From a virus: DNA of 34,539 bases. The position numbers and the translations under genes were made by a program. The stretch covers positions 1 through 34,539 of IMG/VR virus record IMGVR_UViG_3300032291_000769. One strand, given 5' to 3'. Positions 30,106 to 34,539 of the stretch are shown in pieces. The notes below the pieces were generated by a model that saw only the letters and a list, made by a program, of their open reading frames with translations, did not search any database and had not been told where the DNA came from. Position 1 is the stretch's first letter. Each line of letters starts with the position of its first letter.

Positions 30106-31511
30106 GTAAAGAAAATGTGTTTGCGCAGTGGGTGCAGAGGTATCAGCCTGATCCGGTTTTGTTTGTGCGTGAGGTGCTGGGGGTTGACCCCGACCCATGG
30201 CAAGTGAAGTTTCTTGGGGCGATTGCGCGGGGGGATCGGAAGATAAGTGTTAGAAGCGGCCACGGGGTGGGAAAGAGTACGGCAAGCAGCTGGGCCATGC
30301 TCTGGTACTTTATGACCAGGTCACCGGTCAAGGTGGTGGTCACGGCGCCAACAAGCAGCCAGCTGTATGACGCGATGTTTGCAGAGCTAAAGCGCTGGAT
30401 CAACGCGATGCCTTTGCCCTTGCAGGGGCTTTTAACTGTCAAGCAAGAGAGGATTGAATTTAACGCGGCTCCCACTGAGATGTTTATCTCGGCAAGGACT
30501 AGCAGGGCCGAGCAGCCTGAAGCCTTGCAGGGGATTCACAGTGAGAATGTGATGCTGGTGGCCGATGAGGCGTCTGGCGTGCCAGAGCAAGTGTTCGAGG
30601 CGGCAGCTGGATCGATGTCGGGGCACAACGCGGTGACGCTGCTTTTAGGGAATCCGGTGAGGTCTAGTGGGTTTTTCTACGACACGCATACGAGGCTCAG
30701 TGATGAGTGGACCACATTCCAAGTGGCATGTACTGACTCGCCACGGGTGTCGGATGAGTATGTCAAAGAGATGGCCATGCGCTACGGCGAGGAAAGCAAC
30801 GTCTACCGGATCAGGGTGATCGGGGAATTCCCAAAGGGTGATGACGACACAGTGATTGCCATGGATTTGCTGGAAAGTGCGGTGACGCGGGATGTGGCGC
30901 CAAGCGACTACGCGCCCATGATCTGGGGCTTGGATGTGGCGCGGTTTGGATCAGACCGGTCAGCGCTATGCAAGCGCCAAGGCAATGCGGTCACTGAGAA
31001 TATCCGGACATGGAAAAATCTGGACCTAATGCAACTGACTGGGGCGATCGTGGCCGAGTACCAGGCACTGGCGCCAAGTGCGCAGCCAAAAGAAATCTTG
31101 GTCGATAGCATCGGCCTTGGGGCTGGGGTGGTGGACCGGCTGCGGGAGCTGGGCCTGCCGGTCAGAGGCATCAATGTCTCGGAGTCACCAGCCATGGGCG
31201 GGACCTATAGGAATCTGAAGGCCGAGCTTTGGTACAAAGCGCGTGCCTGGCTCGAAGCTCGGGACTGCAAGATGCCAAAGGATGATGTGCTGATTGCCGA
31301 GCTGGCCACAGTTCGCTACAGTTTCACCAGCAACGGCAAGATCGCCATTGAGGGGAAAGACGAGATCAAGAGGCGCGGCCTGCCAAGTCCGGACAAGGCT
31401 GATGCCTTTGTGCTGACCTTTGCAAGTGACGCCATTGCAGGGATGTACGGCAGCACGGGGTCGAGCAAGTGGAGCCAGCCACTGCGCAGAAACCTTGTCA
31501 GAGTTGCATAA
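30102..31511 (+). CDS. terL: Terminase large subunit (packaging ATPase-nuclease)
   Basis: 469 aa. Walker A is RSGHGVGKST (residues 51-60) and Walker B VMLVADEAS (150-158), with Asp155-Glu156. The coupling motif LLGNPVRSSG follows at about 181-190. The nuclease domain shows WGLDVARFGSD (Asp278), EILVDSIGLGAG (Asp335) and LPSPDKADAFVLTF (Asp431/Asp434), the three acidic clusters of the RNase H-like fold. It pumps DNA into the procapsid and cuts it. The start overlaps the preceding gene (ATGA). Confidence 0.94.
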   Translation: MSKENVFAQWVQRYQPDPVLFVREVLGVDPDPWQVKFLGAIARGDRKISVRSGHGVGKSTASSWAMLWYFMTRSPVKVVVTAPTSSQLYDAMFAELKRWINAMPLPLQGLLTVKQERIEFNAAPTEMFISARTSRAEQPEALQGIHSENVMLVADEASGVPEQVFEAAAGSMSGHNAVTLLLGNPVRSSGFFYDTHTRLSDEWTTFQVACTDSPRVSDEYVKEMAMRYGEESNVYRIRVIGEFPKGDDDTVIAMDLLESAVTRDVAPSDYAPMIWGLDVARFGSDRSALCKRQGNAVTENIRTWKNLDLMQLTGAIVAEYQALAPSAQPKEILVDSIGLGAGVVDRLRELGLPVRGINVSESPAMGGTYRNLKAELWYKARAWLEARDCKMPKDDVLIAELATVRYSFTSNGKIAIEGKDEIKRRGLPSPDKADAFVLTFASDAIAGMYGSTGSSKWSQPLRRNLVRVA

Positions 31512-31543
31512 TTCACATATCCACAAACAACAGGAGGATGGCC

Positions 31544-31732
31544 ATGAAGGCAATGTCTAAAGCGCAAAAGAAGGTCGGCAAGGTGATGGGTGAATTTGGT
31601 GCTGGCAAGTTGCACAGCGGCAAAGGCGGCCCAGTGGTCAAGAATCCCAAGCAGGCCATTGCCATTGCAATGTCTGAGGCCAAGATGCCCATGCGCGGTC
31701 AGCGCACAGCAAAGAACAAGGCGAAAAAATAA
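31544..31732 (+). CDS. Small basic protein, DUF6496-like
   Basis: 62 aa. AGGAGG (31532-31537) is 6 nt before the ATG at 31544; the ATG at 31538 directly abuts it and was rejected. The sequence (MSKAQKKVGKVMGEFGAGKL, then HSGKGGPVVKNPKQAIAIAM) matches DUF6496 as I remember it. About a quarter of residues are Lys or Arg. It could bind DNA, or the capsid interior during packaging. Its stop overlaps the next start (TAATG). Confidence 0.8.
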   Translation: MKAMSKAQKKVGKVMGEFGAGKLHSGKGGPVVKNPKQAIAIAMSEAKMPMRGQRTAKNKAKK

Positions 31733-32202
31733 TGGCCACCATGCAGCGCACCATGAGCCAAGTCATGGACAAAGAAGAGGGCGAGGACATGAGCGCAGGC
31801 GAGAACTGCCCCATGCCCACGCAAGACATCACGCTAAACCTAAAGAATCGGGCCAAGGCAATTACCAGCGCGGCCTATGGTCCTGAGAATCCCAAGCTGC
31901 CCAATGAGGCGTTTTGGCGCAAGAAGGCTGATCAGTGGGATGTCAGCATGGATGACGCAAAGCAGTCTCTATGCGGCAACTGCGCGGCATTCAATGTGTC
32001 CGACAAGATCAAGAACTGTATCGCCCAAGGCATTGGCATGGAAGCTGACCCATGGGGAACGATCAAGCTGGCCGACCTTGGCTACTGCGAAATCTTTGAC
32101 TTCAAGTGCGCGGCCAGCAGAACATGCGATGCATGGGTGGTGGGCGGCCCTAATACGGGTGAGCAAGAGGGTGAAGACTATGAAGAGGGAGAAGACGAAT
32201 GA
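31732..32202 (+). CDS. Cys-rich acidic protein (possible metal-binding)
   Basis: 156 aa. The N-terminus is acidic (MDKEEGEDMSAGENC), the C-terminus is a run of Glu/Asp, and between them are seven Cys. These are Cys26, Cys81 and Cys84 (SLCGNCAAFNVS), Cys96, and Cys119, Cys126 and Cys132 (ADLGYCEIFDFKCAASRTCD). The spacing suggests an iron-sulfur or zinc site, or a disulfide-stabilised virion protein. It lies between two small basic proteins, so an acid-base partnership is conceivable. No family is certain. Confidence 0.74.
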   Translation: MATMQRTMSQVMDKEEGEDMSAGENCPMPTQDITLNLKNRAKAITSAAYGPENPKLPNEAFWRKKADQWDVSMDDAKQSLCGNCAAFNVSDKIKNCIAQGIGMEADPWGTIKLADLGYCEIFDFKCAASRTCDAWVVGGPNTGEQEGEDYEEGEDE

Positions 32203-32351
32203 AAGGTCTATATGCAAACATTCATGCTAAACGCGAAAGAATCGCTGCTGGCTCGAAAGAAAAGATGAGGAAGCCTGGCGCCAAAGGTGCGCCAAGCGCT
32301 TCTGACTTTAAAGCAGCGGCTAAAACCGCCAAGCCAGTGAAGAAAAAATGA
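32199..32351 (+). CDS. Small basic protein, unknown function
   Basis: 50 aa from ATG 32199 to TGA 32351, coupled by ATGA on both sides. The sequence begins KGLYANIHAKRERIAAGSKE, then KMRKPGAKGAPSAS, and ends with a Lys/Ala tail. I recognise the opening as common in phage late regions, but the family has no known function. It is probably nucleic-acid binding by charge. Confidence 0.72.
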   Translation: MKGLYANIHAKRERIAAGSKEKMRKPGAKGAPSASDFKAAAKTAKPVKKK

Positions 32352-32644
32352 AGACCCCAGCTTGGCAGCGCAAAGAGGGCAAAAGCCCCTCCGGTGGTTT
32401 AAATGCCAAAGGCCGCGCCAGCGCGAAGGCCGAGGGCATGAACTTGAAGGCGCCAGTTAAGTCTGGCGACAACCCACGGCGTGCATCATTCTTGGCACGC
32501 ATGGGCAACATGCCTGGTCCTGAGATGAAGGGCGGTGAGCCAACTAGGCTGCTGCTGTCATTGAAGGCATGGGGCGCCAGCAGTAAGGCAGACGCCAAGG
32601 CGAAGGCGGCAAATATTTCAGCTAGGAACAAAGCAAAAAAATGA
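32348..32644 (+). CDS. Small basic protein, DUF6321-like
   Basis: 98 aa. AWQRKEGKSPSGGLNAKGRA, then a Lys-rich segment and RRASFLARMGNMPGPEMKGG, correspond to DUF6321 as I remember it. The C-terminal helix is Lys/Ala-rich (ASSKADAKAKAANISARNKA). It is the third small basic protein in this stretch and resembles histone-like tails. Its stop overlaps the next start (ATGA). Its role is unknown; DNA condensation or structural use is possible. Confidence 0.78.
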   Translation: MKTPAWQRKEGKSPSGGLNAKGRASAKAEGMNLKAPVKSGDNPRRASFLARMGNMPGPEMKGGEPTRLLLSLKAWGASSKADAKAKAANISARNKAKK

Positions 32645-33336
32645 TCTGTCCAATTGTCATTACCACTGTCAGGGGCCATGGTCTGGCCGTGTTACTTGAG
32701 TCAATCAAGCAATACGCACCAGAGTGTCCGGTTTACTTGCGCGGCCCAGAGTCGGTCATTGAGAACTTTCAAGCTGACTTCAAAATCTATGGCCAGCCCA
32801 AAAACTTTGGCGATGACTACAACGAGGTGATCACTGCTGCGCTCAAGGACTGGTCATCATGCATTGTGGCCAGTGACGATGTGGTGCTGACCCCAAGCAG
32901 CGTAAATGTGCTGATGGAGGATGTTGATATTGTCAGGACCATGAATAGCTACAAAGCTGGGTGGGTGGCGGCAAGATGCGATGCGGCGCGGCCTTGTCAG
33001 AATGTGCGCGTTTCCCAGCCTGGTGAGCGATTGAAATTCTACAAATTTCCGTCTGAGTCCCACATAAAAATGGTCCAAGAAATTAGCCCAATCTTTGCAT
33101 GGATATCAAGTGATGCATTTGAAGAGGCAAAGTTTCCCCCTCTGAATTGGTACAGCGACGATGTGCATTGTATGGATTTAATCCAAAAAGGCTATGCGCA
33201 TTTTGTGAGCGCAAGCTATGTCCACCAAATTGGCAGAAATACAATTGGCTTTGATGGCAAGAAGTTGCACGAGGATGCGCTGCCGTGGCTCAGAGAGAAT
33301 CGACCCGAATATGCGAAGGCATGGTTTGGCTTTTAA
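32641..33336 (+). CDS. Glycosyltransferase-like protein (GT-A fold)
   Basis: 231 aa. ICPIVITTVRGHGLAVLLES is a typical first strand and helix of GT2 enzymes. PKNFGDDYNEVITAALKDWS and CIVASDDVVLTPSSVNVLM follow, where Ser78-Asp79-Asp80 takes the place of the DXD motif. SPIFAWISSDAFEEAKFPPL and NWYSDDVHCMDLIQKGYAHF form the acceptor-side segments, with a second Asp-Asp. It differs clearly from the glycosyltransferase at 3760. It may modify virion proteins or carbohydrate receptors. It ends 42 bp before the portal start. Confidence 0.78.
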   Translation: MICPIVITTVRGHGLAVLLESIKQYAPECPVYLRGPESVIENFQADFKIYGQPKNFGDDYNEVITAALKDWSSCIVASDDVVLTPSSVNVLMEDVDIVRTMNSYKAGWVAARCDAARPCQNVRVSQPGERLKFYKFPSESHIKMVQEISPIFAWISSDAFEEAKFPPLNWYSDDVHCMDLIQKGYAHFVSASYVHQIGRNTIGFDGKKLHEDALPWLRENRPEYAKAWFGF

Positions 33337-33378
33337 AGACTAAAATTCAGGCAATGCGATTTACCTAAAGGCACAGCC

Positions 33379-34539
33379 ATGATTGAAAAAATTACAGAAA
33401 ACTTATCCACCGACATTGCAGCCACTGAGCCAATGGATGACATGGAACTGCAAGCGATCATCACGCAAGACCTGACCGATGCCATCAGCTATGTGGACAG
33501 TGATCTTTCACCCACACGCGCCAAGGGGACTGAGTACTATCGCGGTGATTTATTTGGCAATGAGGTCGAAGGCAACAGCAAGGTGGTGGCTATGGAGGTG
33601 CGGGACACTGTCTCGGCCATGCTGCCAAGCCTGATGCGGGTTTTCTTTAATTCTGAGAATGTTGTGGAATTCAGTCCCAGAGGACCCGAGGACATCAAGA
33701 TGGCCCAGCAGGCCACGGACTACGCCAATTACATTTTCCAAAACGATAACAATGGATTTTTAACGAGCTATGCAATTTTCAAGGATGCATTGGTTCGCAA
33801 GTGCGGCATTGCCAAATTCTGGTGGGAAGACGAAGAGCAAGTCCGAATTGAAGAGTACACCGGCCTAGATGACCAGACGCTAGAGATGCTGATGCAAGAG
33901 CCTGGTGCAGAGGTCAAGATTGTGGTGTCTTATCCAGACCCAGCGATTGATGAAGCGCAACTGACAACTGTTGACCCCACCACTGGCCAGCCCATGGTGA
34001 TGCCTGCACCGATGATCCACGATGTGCAGATCAAGCGCATCACAAAGGATGGCCGGATCAGGATCATGGCCGTGCCACCCGAGGAGCTGCTGCTAGACAG
34101 ACGCGCAAGATCATTTGACGATTCGACCATCATTGCCCACCGGCAGATGGCCACCATGGCTGATTTGTTGGCCATGGGTTATGACCAGGATGAAATTGAA
34201 GAGAACATGTCTTCAACCGACTTGGACAGCAATGATGAGTATTTGGCCCGTCAGCCACTGTCCACAACATTCGGCACAAATGACGCTGCCAACCCAATGA
34301 TGCGCAGAGTGCTTTACATCGAGGCGTATTCTCGCGTTGACTTTGATGGTGATGGCATTGCCGAGCTGCGCAAAGTCTGCTGCATGGGCGGTGGCTATAA
34401 AGTTGTCAGGAATTTGCCGGCTAGCTACATCCCATTTGCTGACTTTCCCTGCGACCCAGAGCCACACACCAGCCCACTTGAGGCAATGTCAATTTTTGAC
34501 ATCACCCGCGACTTGCAAGAGATCAAGTCGGAAATACTC
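33379..34539 (+). CDS. Portal protein, N-terminal part (3' partial; continues at 1-1176)
   Basis: ATG at 33379 with AAAGGCACAGCC upstream. The sequence (MEVRDTVSAMLPSLMRVFFN, FKDALVRKCGIAKFWWEDE, IMAVPPEELLLDRRARSFDD) matches podovirus portals of the P22/SU10 type, where a crown-side N-terminal part leads into the wing and stem. VDFDGDGIAELRKVCCMGGG precedes the 123-bp overlap. In the unique circle the gene spans 33379-34416 and 1-1176 (737 codons plus stop). Confidence 0.9.
   Translation, partial: MIEKITENLSTDIAATEPMDDMELQAIITQDLTDAISYVDSDLSPTRAKGTEYYRGDLFGNEVEGNSKVVAMEVRDTVSAMLPSLMRVFFNSENVVEFSPRGPEDIKMAQQATDYANYIFQNDNNGFLTSYAIFKDALVRKCGIAKFWWEDEEQVRIEEYTGLDDQTLEMLMQEPGAEVKIVVSYPDPAIDEAQLTTVDPTTGQPMVMPAPMIHDVQIKRITKDGRIRIMAVPPEELLLDRRARSFDDSTIIAHRQMATMADLLAMGYDQDEIEENMSSTDLDSNDEYLARQPLSTTFGTNDAANPMMRRVLYIEAYSRVDFDGDGIAELRKVCCMGGGYKVVRNLPASYIPFADFPCDPEPHTSPLEAMSIFDITRDLQEIKSEIL
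34417..34539. repeat. Terminal direct repeat (right copy), contig circularisation overlap
   Basis: Identical to bases 1-123. The copy is in the same reading frame of the portal gene as the left one, showing that sequence was assembled past the join. It should be removed once when the circle is closed. Confidence 0.93.

Overview
The window is a complete, circularly closed genome of a small tailed phage, about 34.4 kb. The first 123 bases (1-123) are repeated exactly as the last 123 (34417-34539), so the unique circle is 34,416 bp, and the artificial break falls inside the portal gene (33379 to the end, continuing at 1-1176). The virion genes suggest a short-tailed, P22/SU10-like podovirus: portal of about 737 aa, acidic scaffold, SU10-type capsid protein, a SU10/P22-gp4-like adaptor, a gp10-like nozzle protein and a run of Ala/Gly-rich internal (ejection) proteins. 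No tape measure, sheath or major tail tube gene is seen. Balanced base composition, sigma70-like promoters and perfect DnaA boxes fit a proteobacterial host. A freshwater betaproteobacterium is a guess from overall gene style, not a demonstrated host. No integrase, tRNA, RNA polymerase or replicative DNA polymerase gene was found, so the phage is probably lytic and dependent on host polymerases.

Layout. 33379-end plus 1-7931: head and fibre module (portal, small linker, scaffold, capsid, strong terminator, 105-aa protein, glycosyltransferase, adaptor, structural proteins, repeat protein, S74 fibre, DUF7936-like protein). 7938-10353: lysis region with several tiny membrane proteins, a 3TM holin and a GH108 muramidase. 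10371-20397: C1q-like protein, nozzle protein, a Gly-rich protein and internal virion proteins of 149 to 700 aa. 20372-21973 (minus): early operon of seven small genes, mostly of unknown function. 21974-22107: divergent control region with palindromes, next to a Cro/CI-like repressor gene. 22291-27486: replication module: ssDNA-binding protein (minus), then SNF2-type helicase, DUF2800 Cas4-like nuclease and a fused PrimPol-PriCT-AAA helicase. 27483-29175: iterons, a 20-bp perfect palindrome, DnaA boxes and an AT-rich tract, interleaved with a Cys-rich protein, a VRR-NUC nuclease and the small terminase. 29213-31511: chain of four tiny ATGA-coupled genes leading into the large terminase. 31544-33336: DUF6496, a Cys-rich acidic protein, two more small basic proteins and a second glycosyltransferase-like protein, then the portal.

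How the genes work together (inference). Host DnaA and a phage factor (perhaps the PrimPol-helicase) would open an origin in 27483-29175. PrimPol primes, the SSB and helicase support fork movement or recombination, and the DUF2800 and VRR-NUC nucleases process ends or branches. Terminases package DNA through the portal into a scaffolded capsid. The internal proteins are injected with the genome. Holin, muramidase and accessory membrane proteins lyse the cell.
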